From contig NZ_CP015199.1 of NCBI RefSeq assembly GCF_001648155.1, positions 4,163,001 to 4,227,000 of the forward strand: 64,000 nucleotides of DNA. The letters are read 5' to 3'. The stretch comes from Chryseobacterium glaciei. GTDB lineage: Bacteria; Bacteroidota; Bacteroidia; Flavobacteriales; Weeksellaceae. This document shows positions 34,951 to 44,934 of this stretch, piece by piece. The position numbers were made by a program, and so were the translations under genes. The notes under the pieces were generated by a model. That model saw only the letters and a list, made by a program, of their open reading frames with translations. It did no database searches and was not told the DNA's origin. Each line of letters opens with the position of its first letter. The stretch's first letter is position 1.

Positions 34951-35451
34951 ATGATAAAAAATATTAAAGTATTAATAGCTGCAGGAGTATTATCGGTAAC
35001 ATTATTCAGTTGTAATAAAAATGAAAAAAAACCGCTTTCTGATACTGAAGCAAAATCTGAAAAATCAAGTCTACCTGATAACCAGAAAATTTTAAAATTA
35101 GAATTTACGGGTACAGATAATTTTACCATTAAAAATCCAAAACTAAAGGTAAGTTTATATGGTCATGATCCTCTGCTAGCCGATTCACCGGCTACATTAA
35201 TTACGGAAAAAGAGTATGAACAAACATCAGTTCCTTTTATTATTAATATGCCTGTGCCAGAAGATGCTGCAAATCGTATTGATAAAAAAACTTCAGAACG
35301 CATGAAATATTATGTTTCTATAGAATGGGATTCTGACGGAAATGGTAAAGCAGGTGAAAAAAGAGACATTTATATAGACCACGATAAAGAATTTCCCAAT
35401 GTGAAATTAAATGGAGAACTACAAAAAGTCTATTTAAAAATACTAAAATAA
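34951..35451 (+). CDS. Hypothetical lipoprotein
   Basis: A 166-residue lipoprotein with lipobox TLFSC (Cys 21). The mature part, after a Lys/Ser-rich linker, is a small beta-sandwich-like domain (LEFTGTDNFTIKNPKLKVSLYG, then VPFIINMPVPEDAA and YYVSIEWDSDGNG). It has a DSDGNGK loop resembling a calcium site and a possible distant relation to YbaY/YscW-type beta domains. It is monocistronic with a terminator shared with ribF. Confidence 0.55.
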   Translation: MIKNIKVLIAAGVLSVTLFSCNKNEKKPLSDTEAKSEKSSLPDNQKILKLEFTGTDNFTIKNPKLKVSLYGHDPLLADSPATLITEKEYEQTSVPFIINMPVPEDAANRIDKKTSERMKYYVSIEWDSDGNGKAGEKRDIYIDHDKEFPNVKLNGELQKVYLKILK

Positions 35452-35465
35452 AATCTATCAATGAG

Positions 35466-35496
35466 CTGTTTCATACTAATGTGTGAAACAGTTTTT
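35466..35496. terminator. Bidirectional intrinsic terminator
   Basis: 11-bp stem 35466-35476 with 35481-35491 (one G-U pair) and flanking T/A runs, between the convergent lipoprotein and ribF genes. Confidence 0.8.
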
Positions 35497-35499
35497 ACT

Positions 35500-36420
35500 T
35501 TAAAAGTTAAACTCTTCCGTTAATCTTTTATCTTCATCTAACCTTTCAACTAATTTTTCAAGACCTTCGAATTTAATTTCCTCATGAAGAAAATCTCTGA
35601 ATTTGACTGTGATATTTTCATCATAAATATCTCCTTCAAAATCAAGAATATAAACTTCTACAGTTAATTTTTCTCCATTCACAGTTGGATTCGTACCAAC
35701 GCTTAACATTCCTTTGTATTGCTGATTTTTAACTAAAACTTCAACGATATAAGCTCCTTTTTTAGGTAAAAGTTTGATAGTTTCAGTTCCTATATTAGCT
35801 GTTGGATAGCCGATGGTTCGGCCTAATTTTTTTCCATGAACCACCGTTCCGGAAACAGAGTAGGAGTAACCCAACATTTCATTGGCTTCCTTAATATTAC
35901 CTGTCAAAAGTGCATTTCGGACTTTCGTAGAACTGATATTGTTCTCATGAATGTTGATGGCTTCCATTTGTTCAACCTCAAAATCTAATTCTTTAGATAA
36001 TTTTTGAAGCAATTCAAAGTTTCCGCTTTTATTTTTTCCGAAAGAATGGTCGTAACCTATAATTAAATACTTTACATTTAATTTTTCAACTAAAATCTGA
36101 CGAACGAATTCTTCTCCCGTAAGATTTCTGAATTCTTCATCAAATTCTTTAAGGAATAAATTATGAATGTCATATTTTTCCATCAAAGATTTTTTCTCTT
36201 CCAAGGTATTCAGAAGCTTAAGATCTTCATTTGGATTAAAAATAAATCGAGGATGTGGCCAAAAAGTAAGGACAGCAGTCTCCAAATTGTTCTCTGAACC
36301 TACTTTTTTTAATTCGTCGATAATACTTTTATGCCCCAGATGCACCCCGTCAAACATACCTAAAGACAATGCTAGAGGCTTTTGAGAAGAATAATCACTA
36401 AAATTCTTGAAAACTTTCAA
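35500..36420 (-). CDS. ribF: Bifunctional riboflavin kinase/FMN adenylyltransferase
   Basis: A 306-residue enzyme making FMN and FAD. The N-terminal adenylyltransferase domain has GMFDGVHLGHKS and SSTKVRNALLTGN, and the C-terminal riboflavin kinase domain has GKKLGRTIGYPTANIG. The start is placed at TTG 36420 (product MKVFKNFSDYSS): the longer frame to 36624 has no conserved residues and runs through a strong promoter element. TTG 36420 lies 20 bases beyond that element. The leader is about 15 bases. It diverges from atpD. Confidence 0.93.
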   Translation of the reverse strand: MKVFKNFSDYSSQKPLALSLGMFDGVHLGHKSIIDELKKVGSENNLETAVLTFWPHPRFIFNPNEDLKLLNTLEEKKSLMEKYDIHNLFLKEFDEEFRNLTGEEFVRQILVEKLNVKYLIIGYDHSFGKNKSGNFELLQKLSKELDFEVEQMEAINIHENNISSTKVRNALLTGNIKEANEMLGYSYSVSGTVVHGKKLGRTIGYPTANIGTETIKLLPKKGAYIVEVLVKNQQYKGMLSVGTNPTVNGEKLTVEVYILDFEGDIYDENITVKFRDFLHEEIKFEGLEKLVERLDEDKRLTEEFNF

Positions 36421-36440
36421 AACGGAAAAAATTTTGACTG

Positions 36441-36448
36441 CAAATATA
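36441..36448 (-). promoter_or_regulatory. -7 promoter element of ribF (TATATTTG)
   Basis: Exact TAnnTTTG on the minus strand followed by C, 20 bases before the TTG start. It decides the start codon. Confidence 0.65.
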
Positions 36449-38250
<1,802 letters not shown>

Positions 38251-38267
38251 ATTTTTGAACGCTTTAT

Positions 38268-38295
38268 GCCTAAAGCTTAAAGCCTAAAGCCTAAA
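38268..38295. repeat. Four tandem heptamers (GCCTAAA) in the atpD-atpC spacer
   Basis: GCCTAAA GCTTAAA GCCTAAA GCCTAAA, ending 4 bases before the atpC ATG. Such a short tandem array can change length by slippage. Confidence 0.8.
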
Positions 38296-38299
38296 AAAT

Positions 38300-38581
38300 A
38301 TGAATATAAAAATTTTAACACCAGAATACGTAGTTTTTGAAGGAGAAGTAGACTCAGTATTATTGCCTGGAAAAGATGGTGAATTTCACATCATGAAAAA
38401 CCACGCAGGAATTGTTTCTTCTTTAATCGGCGGTAAAGTAAAGCTTTTTGCTCAATCTATTGATAATGCTTTTGCTAAAAACTTAACTAAAGAAAATGAG
38501 AAAGACTCTGTTTTTTCTTACTCAATCAAAAGCGGTGTTGTAGAATTTAATCATAATAAAGGAATTATCCTTTGCGAATAA
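38300..38581 (+). CDS. atpC: F1 ATP synthase subunit epsilon
   Basis: A 93-residue epsilon subunit. The N-terminal beta-sandwich is complete (MNIKILTPEYVVFEGEVDSVLLPGKDGEFHIMKNHA) but the C-terminal helical hairpin of larger homologues is missing, which is common in Bacteroidota. It acts in the rotor stalk of F1. It is co-transcribed with atpD. Confidence 0.95.
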   Translation: MNIKILTPEYVVFEGEVDSVLLPGKDGEFHIMKNHAGIVSSLIGGKVKLFAQSIDNAFAKNLTKENEKDSVFSYSIKSGVVEFNHNKGIILCE

Positions 38582-38611
38582 TTAAATGAAAAGCTAAATA
38601 TATTTTCAAGA

Positions 38612-38638
38612 AAGTGTAACTTTGGTTACACTTTTTTT
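38612..38638 (+). terminator. Intrinsic terminator of atpDC
   Basis: 9-bp stem AAGTGTAAC (38612-38620) with 38625-38633 and a T-run. Confidence 0.85.
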
Positions 38639-38661
38639 ATGTCATGTAAAAATCTGATTCT

Positions 38662-39483
38662 ATGAAGAAAAATATGATCATGTTGTTTACAATTTTGAGT
38701 ATTTTCCTGAATGCTCAAAGTATTAAAACTAAAAGAGGAATTGTAAGTCTTGACGGAGTGCATGTTGCAAAAATTTCCAATAAATCAAATGAATATACTT
38801 TTTTAGATTTAAAGGAAACTCCTATTTATACAATGCAGTTTATTGATAAAGGCATAGTTGATTCTGTAAGAGATAGTTACGTTACCCTCAATCGTGTTTA
38901 CAACAGAGATAAAACACTGGATCTGGATTATATTTCGCCATCTGCATTTTCGGGTGAAGAAAAATCGGCAGTGTACACTTCAATAAAAGGATTGAAAATT
39001 ATCGATGAAAGAGGAATCAATATTAAAAATTTAGATGAAATTTTTAAAAATCCACCTAAAAGAAAGCTTGATTCTAAAACCAAAGATGCTTACACAACAA
39101 GAAGTAAGATTGATAGATTGAAAATTGAGATTAATAACGTTGGTGAAATCCTAAGCAATGGAGTTCCAGTAGGATATTTTACCAATTTACCTGTAAGTTT
39201 TGGTTCTGATGATACGGTTTATGAGAAATCTTTTTTAGATATTGAAGTTTATGATGCAAAAAGTAAATATATAGGTAAGTATATTACGACAACTAAACAG
39301 ATTAAAACAGCCAACGGAAAGATCTTTACGCTTTACAGAGAAATGTCTGGAAGAGCTTCAATTCTAAAATTTCCTACCTACAAAGCTATCGCAGAACGAA
39401 TGGCAATTATGGATCCGAGCTTTATTAAAGTTCAAGATAAAGTGACTGTAGGAGAGGTTGTAAAAGATGGTGTTCAAAAATAA
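38662..39483 (+). CDS. Hypothetical secreted protein
   Basis: A 273-residue exported protein with a short signal peptide (MKKNMIMLFTILSIFLNA, then QSIKTKRGIVSLDG). The mature part is mixed alpha/beta, rich in Lys and Asp, with no catalytic motif seen. I do not recognise a family. It begins 80 bases after atpC, beyond its terminator, so it is its own unit. Confidence 0.6.
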   Translation: MKKNMIMLFTILSIFLNAQSIKTKRGIVSLDGVHVAKISNKSNEYTFLDLKETPIYTMQFIDKGIVDSVRDSYVTLNRVYNRDKTLDLDYISPSAFSGEEKSAVYTSIKGLKIIDERGINIKNLDEIFKNPPKRKLDSKTKDAYTTRSKIDRLKIEINNVGEILSNGVPVGYFTNLPVSFGSDDTVYEKSFLDIEVYDAKSKYIGKYITTTKQIKTANGKIFTLYREMSGRASILKFPTYKAIAERMAIMDPSFIKVQDKVTVGEVVKDGVQK

Positions 39484-39490
39484 AATTATC

Positions 39491-39545
39491 AATAGGAATG
39501 GGCTTTAGCCCGTTTTCAGAAGAATAAATTCAATGGGCTTTAGCC
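39491..39545. repeat. GGGCTTTAGCC repeat pair
   Basis: AATAGGAATGGGCTTTAGCC with its complement GGGCTAAAGCC at 39501-39513, then a second CAATGGGCTTTAGCC at 39531-39545. Related to 18964-18988 (AACGGGCTTTAGTCTG). Non-coding. Confidence 0.6.
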
Positions 39546-39568
39546 AAAACTTATAAAAATTCCGAAAA

Positions 39569-41758
39569 TTACAAACTCAAAACAACTCCATTATCTTTCA
39601 ATTGCTGCATCGGTTTTGAAAACCAGAATAATTCAAAGTCTTCTAAATTTTCTTCAAACTGAATCTTCAATTGCTGAAGTGTAATTTTTTTTGCGTTATC
39701 AGTAGAATTTTCTTTAAGCGTTTTTATCAGCCATTCTGCTTTTTCTTGCTCAAGATCTATTTTTACGATATTGGTTTTTAAATGGAACGTAAGTTGCGTA
39801 TACGCCCATGAATTCTGCTTTTTTGTTTTTATGTAATTCTCAGCGATTACGTTTTTATCCAGAAAAACAATCTTTGAATTTCCTTTAAATTTAAAATCAT
39901 CTTCTTCTAAAAGACAATCGTGAATATAATCGGGATGAATCGTTGTTTTCGGAATTTTAAAATCAAACCAGTCATTTAGTGGAATTTCAAAATTAATTCC
40001 ATGCATATAATTGAATAAAGATTTTTTTAAACCAAAACTGAATTTGCTATGATCGATTCCTGTTTTATCCGTAAAATCAATATCATTATTGGCAAACAAA
40101 ATTTCCTGCTTGATTGGGGTGACTCCAAATTCCTCGGGATTCAATCCGACAGGCGAGTGAGCAGTCATTGCAAACTGATGCCAAAATCCACTTTGCAGAA
40201 TTCCCATTTCGAATAATTGTCGAACCATTTCTAAGGAGTCAATCGTTTCCTGAATGGTTTGTGTAGGGTAGCCATACATCAGGTAAGCATGAACCATAAT
40301 TCCTGCCTCAGTAAAGTTTCTTGTAACCTTGGCAACCTGTTCTACAGAAATACCTTTGTCGATTAATTTTAACAATCGGTCACTTGCAACTTCAAGTCCA
40401 CCTGAAACGGCAACACAACCGGAAAGTTTTAATAAAAAACATAAATCTCGCGTAAAACTTTTTTCAAAACGAACATTCGTCCACCAAGTTACGACAAGAT
40501 TTCTTCGTAAAATTTCCAGTGCAACTTCTCTCATCAAAGCGGGTGGAGCTGCTTCATCTACAAAATGAAATCCTGTTTCGCCTGTTGTTGCGATCAATTC
40601 CTCCATTCTGTCAACCAGAATTTTTGCAGAAATTGGTTCGTAAATTTTAATATAATCTAAAGAAATATCACAAAAAGTACATTTCCCCCAATAGCAACCG
40701 TGTGCCATCGTTAATTTATTCCATCTTCCGTCGCTCCACAAACTGTGCATCGGATTGGCAATTTCAATAACGGAAATATATTTATCTAACTGTAAATCAT
40801 TATAATCGGGAGTTCCGATATCTGCCTGTTTGTAATCGTGTCTTTTGGAATTATTTTTATAAGTAACTTCTTGATTTTCAATTAAAAAAGTTCTTTTGAA
40901 TTCTGCTATTTCAACTTCAATATTGATGTTTTCATGAAGCAATTCAATTGGAAGTTCGCCATCATCCAACGTGATAAAATCAAAAAATTCAAAAACTCTT
41001 TGATCTTTGATTTCTCTTAATTCAGTATTCGGAAAACCGCCCCCCATAGCAGTTTTGATGTGAGGATAATTTTCTTTGATAAACTTTGCACATCTGAAAG
41101 ATGAGTATAGATTACCAGGAAAAGGTATTGAAAAACAGATCAACTTTGGCTGAACAAGTTCGATTTTCTCTTGAAGAATTTTTAATGTAAAATCATCAAT
41201 AAATGTTTGATTATCTGATAGTTTTAAATATAATTCATCAAAGGAATTAGCACTTTTTCCTAAACGTTCCGCATATCTGCTGAAACCAAAATCTGAATCT
41301 ACATTTTCAACAATATAATCAGATAGGTCTTCTAAATATAAGGTAGCCAAATGCTTAGCTTTGTCCTGAAGTCCCATATTTCCGAAAGCATATTCCATAT
41401 CATCCAATTGATTGAATCGGGAAGCTTCTGGAAGGAAATTCATTGAACAAACCTGTCTCGCCAACGTAGGATTTTTTCCTTGTAAAAATGAAATAACCTG
41501 ATCGATTGTTTTTAAATATTCTTCTCTTAAAGCAAAAATTCTTTGAGAGTTTTCTGAAATGCTTTGAAGATCAATTTCTGTTTCGAAAATTTTCTGAATT
41601 CCGTCTTTTGAAAATAACTCCAAAATAACTTCAATCCCCAAATCGATTTGATAGCTTGAAATATTTTTGGTATTCAAAAAACCTTTGATATAAGCCGTCG
41701 CGGGATAAGGAGTGTTAAGTTGGGTAAAAGGCGGAGTGATAAGAAGCAGATCTTTCAA
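39569..41758 (-). CDS. Radical SAM protein with N-terminal B12-binding-type domain
   Basis: A 729-residue enzyme. The N-terminal part begins LLLITPPFTQLNTPYPATAYIKGFL, as in B12-binding radical SAM proteins, and ends in a Rossmann-like AMGGGFPNTEL (cobalamin binding not proven). The radical SAM motif is MAHGCYWGKCTFCDIS (three Cys, CxxxxCxxC type with 4 residues between the first two), with a TIM barrel to about 560, then an all-helical C-terminal tail. Substrate unknown. It starts at TTG 41758, the first plausible codon. A weaker TAACTTTA element precedes it. It is monocistronic. Confidence 0.85.
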   Translation of the reverse strand: MKDLLLITPPFTQLNTPYPATAYIKGFLNTKNISSYQIDLGIEVILELFSKDGIQKIFETEIDLQSISENSQRIFALREEYLKTIDQVISFLQGKNPTLARQVCSMNFLPEASRFNQLDDMEYAFGNMGLQDKAKHLATLYLEDLSDYIVENVDSDFGFSRYAERLGKSANSFDELYLKLSDNQTFIDDFTLKILQEKIELVQPKLICFSIPFPGNLYSSFRCAKFIKENYPHIKTAMGGGFPNTELREIKDQRVFEFFDFITLDDGELPIELLHENINIEVEIAEFKRTFLIENQEVTYKNNSKRHDYKQADIGTPDYNDLQLDKYISVIEIANPMHSLWSDGRWNKLTMAHGCYWGKCTFCDISLDYIKIYEPISAKILVDRMEELIATTGETGFHFVDEAAPPALMREVALEILRRNLVVTWWTNVRFEKSFTRDLCFLLKLSGCVAVSGGLEVASDRLLKLIDKGISVEQVAKVTRNFTEAGIMVHAYLMYGYPTQTIQETIDSLEMVRQLFEMGILQSGFWHQFAMTAHSPVGLNPEEFGVTPIKQEILFANNDIDFTDKTGIDHSKFSFGLKKSLFNYMHGINFEIPLNDWFDFKIPKTTIHPDYIHDCLLEEDDFKFKGNSKIVFLDKNVIAENYIKTKKQNSWAYTQLTFHLKTNIVKIDLEQEKAEWLIKTLKENSTDNAKKITLQQLKIQFEENLEDFELFWFSKPMQQLKDNGVVLSL

Positions 41759-41840
41759 CAGTAAATTTTTTGTAAAGTTATTTTAAATTTATTGTAATTA
41801 AAAAGAAACGTAAAAAATAAATGTTGCAGAAATATAAAGA

Positions 41841-41882
41841 ATTACAGGGTAATAATTATTTTTGTTACCCTGTAATTTTTTT
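41841..41882 (+). terminator. Orphan intrinsic terminator
   Basis: 12-bp stem ATTACAGGGTAA (41841-41852) with 41865-41876 then seven T. It is read in the + direction although the genes on both sides run on the minus strand, so no partner gene is evident. Confidence 0.75.
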
Positions 41883-41946
41883 AATGTTGTAAAAACCAAT
41901 TAACTATCTTGACTTTTATAATTGTCAAAAGTTTGTTGTAGCTTTT

Positions 41947-43830
41947 CTATAATATACCTTCGCTAGTCCATGTTCCGGGATAACCTGCTGTTGTACAAAT
42001 CCAAGACTTTGAATCTCCTATTGATGGAGCAATATTTATTATTCTATCTCCTTTTTGATAACCTCCATAAACAGTAGATGATTTTCTTAATGTAATATTC
42101 ATTAAAGGAGAATCATTACCAATCATGCAATTATATAAGTTTGATTCGTTTGCAAAGCCCGATGTAACACTACCTGTAAATGCCAGTGAAATATTACTTT
42201 GATTTCCTGTAAAAGTATTTCCAGTAATGCTAATGTTTTGACATTTATTAAACTGAACAACAAATTCTTCGCTTTTAAGAATATTATTTGAAAAGACTAA
42301 ACTTCCAATAATGCCTTCTATAAAAGAAGCTTGGGTAAATTTTGAATTGAAGTTATTACCATTTATAATTACTCTTTCATATGAGCTGCCTTCTACTATC
42401 TGAGATATTGCTAGACATGAATTATTCGAAACAACTGAATTACCTTCAATTATAACACTGTTTACAATTATATTTTCTTGGGTATCATAATGCAAACTCG
42501 CGTTTAGACCTATTGCTACGGTATCGGAAACATTATGCTGAATGTTATTATTAATTATTGAAATATCTAAGACATTTATAACTCTTATGGATTCCCTTCT
42601 AGCGCCATCTTTAGCATTGTTTATAATATGATTACTAATTATTGAAACATTTTTTTGAGATGTTGCTACATTTATTCCAACACCTCTATTACAAATAATC
42701 TGATTATTTGTAACCAAGATTGGAAAATGTTCTTTATTAATATTTTCTGTATCTCTATAATCACCAGCTGCAATACCAATATGCCCAACTACTTGGGTGT
42801 CAAAATCTCCTGTTTTAACGCAACAATTTTCTATTATGTTGTCTTCAATAATTGTTCCAGCAAATGATTGGATGTATATTCCGCACCCGCTTAGATAATC
42901 TAGCCCATAGCCTTGTATATTTTTAATGGTGTTACCTATTATTCTTGTTTTTGTATTTATTGGGTGGGTAACATAACATATGATACCGTTAGTGTAGTGC
43001 TCATCAATAAAATTATTTAATATTTGGTTTCCTATGGGATTACTATCTGTATAAGGATCAATAATCATAATGCCATTATCAGATACTTTTCCTAAACAAT
43101 TATTGTTATTAATAATATTATATTGAGATGTTTCATACACAGCGATATCAGAGCTCATTTGACGATTAGAATAGCAATCTTTGATTGTATTATGACCTAT
43201 TGTATTAAAATTACTGTCATGAAGGACGATACCCCAGAATGAAAAATCTAGTATATTATTTTCTTTTATAGTACAGTTATTAGAATTATAGACGTAAACT
43301 ATTGCTTTATATGAAATCGGGGCTAATTTCTCTTTAATACTAAAATTTATTCCTGAAATTTCAATAAAAGAAGCTCCGTTAACGTAGATTGTATTTCTAT
43401 CAGATGACGCAACTTCTATCAAGGAATCATTATAATTTCCATAGAGTTTTTGACCAGAACTATTAATTTCAACTTGGTCAGAAATAAAAACATAGTAAGG
43501 AATATAAACGTTCTTTCCTGTGTCTAAGGCTTTTTGTATAATCAGTCGATTATCAAAAGTGGGATCAGATTTACTACCAACATATCGGATATCAATATAA
43601 TCAAATTGATGTTCCAGTTTTATTATTCCTCCAATATCTACAACTTGAAAACCGTCAGGACTTGCACTTGTGGTTGATAAGAAATAAGCGATTGGATCTG
43701 GAGTATCACCTTCTACATAGTAACCACATAGTAAGACACCTGATACTACATGTGTTTGAAGATCATTAATCTCGGCAGCTGATAAAGTTAACATATCTGC
43801 CATAATATTCTTAATAATAAATTGAGCCAT
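41947..43830 (-). CDS. Tailspike-like right-handed parallel beta-helix protein
   Basis: A 627-residue protein without a signal peptide. Residues about 75-110 (FDYIDIRYVG, then LIIQKALDTGKNVYIPYYVF) resemble the start of a pectate-lyase-3/tailspike beta-helix. The middle (about 120-540) is a run of short Asn-rich coils (NNNIQHN, ISITGNTFTGN, IEGNSVV). The C-terminus YQKGDRIINIAPSIGDSKSW...CTTAGYPGTW resembles tailspike and depolymerase C-terminal domains. Other phage genes are absent. It has its own promoter. Its target would be a surface glycan if it cuts one (inference). Confidence 0.72.
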   Translation of the reverse strand: MAQFIIKNIMADMLTLSAAEINDLQTHVVSGVLLCGYYVEGDTPDPIAYFLSTTSASPDGFQVVDIGGIIKLEHQFDYIDIRYVGSKSDPTFDNRLIIQKALDTGKNVYIPYYVFISDQVEINSSGQKLYGNYNDSLIEVASSDRNTIYVNGASFIEISGINFSIKEKLAPISYKAIVYVYNSNNCTIKENNILDFSFWGIVLHDSNFNTIGHNTIKDCYSNRQMSSDIAVYETSQYNIINNNNCLGKVSDNGIMIIDPYTDSNPIGNQILNNFIDEHYTNGIICYVTHPINTKTRIIGNTIKNIQGYGLDYLSGCGIYIQSFAGTIIEDNIIENCCVKTGDFDTQVVGHIGIAAGDYRDTENINKEHFPILVTNNQIICNRGVGINVATSQKNVSIISNHIINNAKDGARRESIRVINVLDISIINNNIQHNVSDTVAIGLNASLHYDTQENIIVNSVIIEGNSVVSNNSCLAISQIVEGSSYERVIINGNNFNSKFTQASFIEGIIGSLVFSNNILKSEEFVVQFNKCQNISITGNTFTGNQSNISLAFTGSVTSGFANESNLYNCMIGNDSPLMNITLRKSSTVYGGYQKGDRIINIAPSIGDSKSWICTTAGYPGTWTSEGIL

Positions 43831-43846
43831 AGAAATATAGTTTTAT

Positions 43847-43854
43847 CAAATTTA
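43847..43854 (-). promoter_or_regulatory. -7 promoter element of the beta-helix gene (TAAATTTG)
   Basis: Exact TAnnTTTG on the minus strand, 16 bases before the ATG at 43830. Confidence 0.6.
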
Positions 43855-43987
43855 AATATATTTATAAATATTTCACAGTATTGTTGAGAAATTATTTATT
43901 AATTGTAAATTAAACTATAGTACTAATTATGATAAAATAAGATGTAGCTCTAAAAATATCTATATATCTTTTAAACTAAAAATTCGT

Positions 43988-44866
43988 TTATGTATGGGCA
44001 ATTTTTTTATTTCCCGCAAGAACATTAAGAATGACTCCAAAAAGAATTAATGAAATTCCGATGAATAAATTAAAGGTAAATTTTTCATGAAAAATCATAA
44101 CGCTCACAATCACAGCAACTACGGGTTCCAATGCTCCTAAAATTGCAGCAGGAGTCGAACCAATACTTTTAATCGCATACACCAAACATAAAGTTGAAAT
44201 AACAGTAGTAAGAAATGCGAAAACTGTCAGGTTAAAAAAAACAGTTGTTGATGGAATTTCGAAAGATTCTTTTCCTACCAAAGCTTTAATCATAAAAAAT
44301 CCTGAAGTAAAAAGCATGGAATAAAAGGAAAGCTTAAACCCTGAAACTTTAATATTCGATTTATTGACAATGATAATGTAAAGTGCATAAAATAAAGAGC
44401 TTAACATTACAATTCCAAGTCCTGCATAATTGATTTCCAAGCCTTTTCCTTTCAAACATAAAATAATTACGCCTGTAAAAGCAAAAAATAAGGATAAAAT
44501 GGAAAGTTTTGTGAGCTTCTCTTTATAAAAGAAAAACATGATCAATGCTACTATGACTGGATAGATGAAAAGTACGGTTGAAGCAATTCCGGCTGTGAGA
44601 TAATCGTATCCTAAAAATAAAAGCTCGGAAGAAAATGCATAGCATGTTCCCAATGCGGCTAAAATTAATCCTTCTTTTTTATTGATAGAAAGATTTTCTT
44701 TAGAATAGAGTAAATATCCGCCAATCATTAAAGCTGAAAATAAAAATCTATAAAATAAGGTAATATCTAACGAAAAATGTGCTTGCTTCACAGGCAAGAT
44801 AAAAATCGGAATCAAACCATATGAAACCGCTGAAATAATTCCTAAAGCATAACCCTTAATCTTCAT
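43988..44866 (-). CDS. EamA/DMT family transporter
   Basis: A 292-residue permease of the drug/metabolite transporter superfamily with about ten membrane helices in two EamA halves (ALGIISAVSYGLIPIF at the start and AAILGALEPVVAVIVSVM in the second half). It probably exports or imports a small metabolite. The start at 44866 is preferred because the longer frame runs into the terminator of the upstream gene. Confidence 0.88.
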   Translation of the reverse strand: MKIKGYALGIISAVSYGLIPIFILPVKQAHFSLDITLFYRFLFSALMIGGYLLYSKENLSINKKEGLILAALGTCYAFSSELLFLGYDYLTAGIASTVLFIYPVIVALIMFFFYKEKLTKLSILSLFFAFTGVIILCLKGKGLEINYAGLGIVMLSSLFYALYIIIVNKSNIKVSGFKLSFYSMLFTSGFFMIKALVGKESFEIPSTTVFFNLTVFAFLTTVISTLCLVYAIKSIGSTPAAILGALEPVVAVIVSVMIFHEKFTFNLFIGISLILFGVILNVLAGNKKIAHT

Positions 44867-44881
44867 TACTCTTATTTTATA

Positions 44882-44911
44882 AAAAACCACTGAAAATGAT
44901 CAGTGGTTTTT
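44882..44911 (-). terminator. Intrinsic terminator
   Basis: 12-bp stem AAAAACCACTGA (44882-44893) with 44900-44911. Read on the minus strand it is followed by a T-run, ending the oxoamine synthase transcript. Confidence 0.85.
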
Positions 44912-44934
44912 GTATTTATATGATGATATCGAAA

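Noticed and set aside
41821..41892. 23-residue open frame across the orphan terminator
   Set aside because: Most of it is the hairpin stem; no leader or signal-like features.
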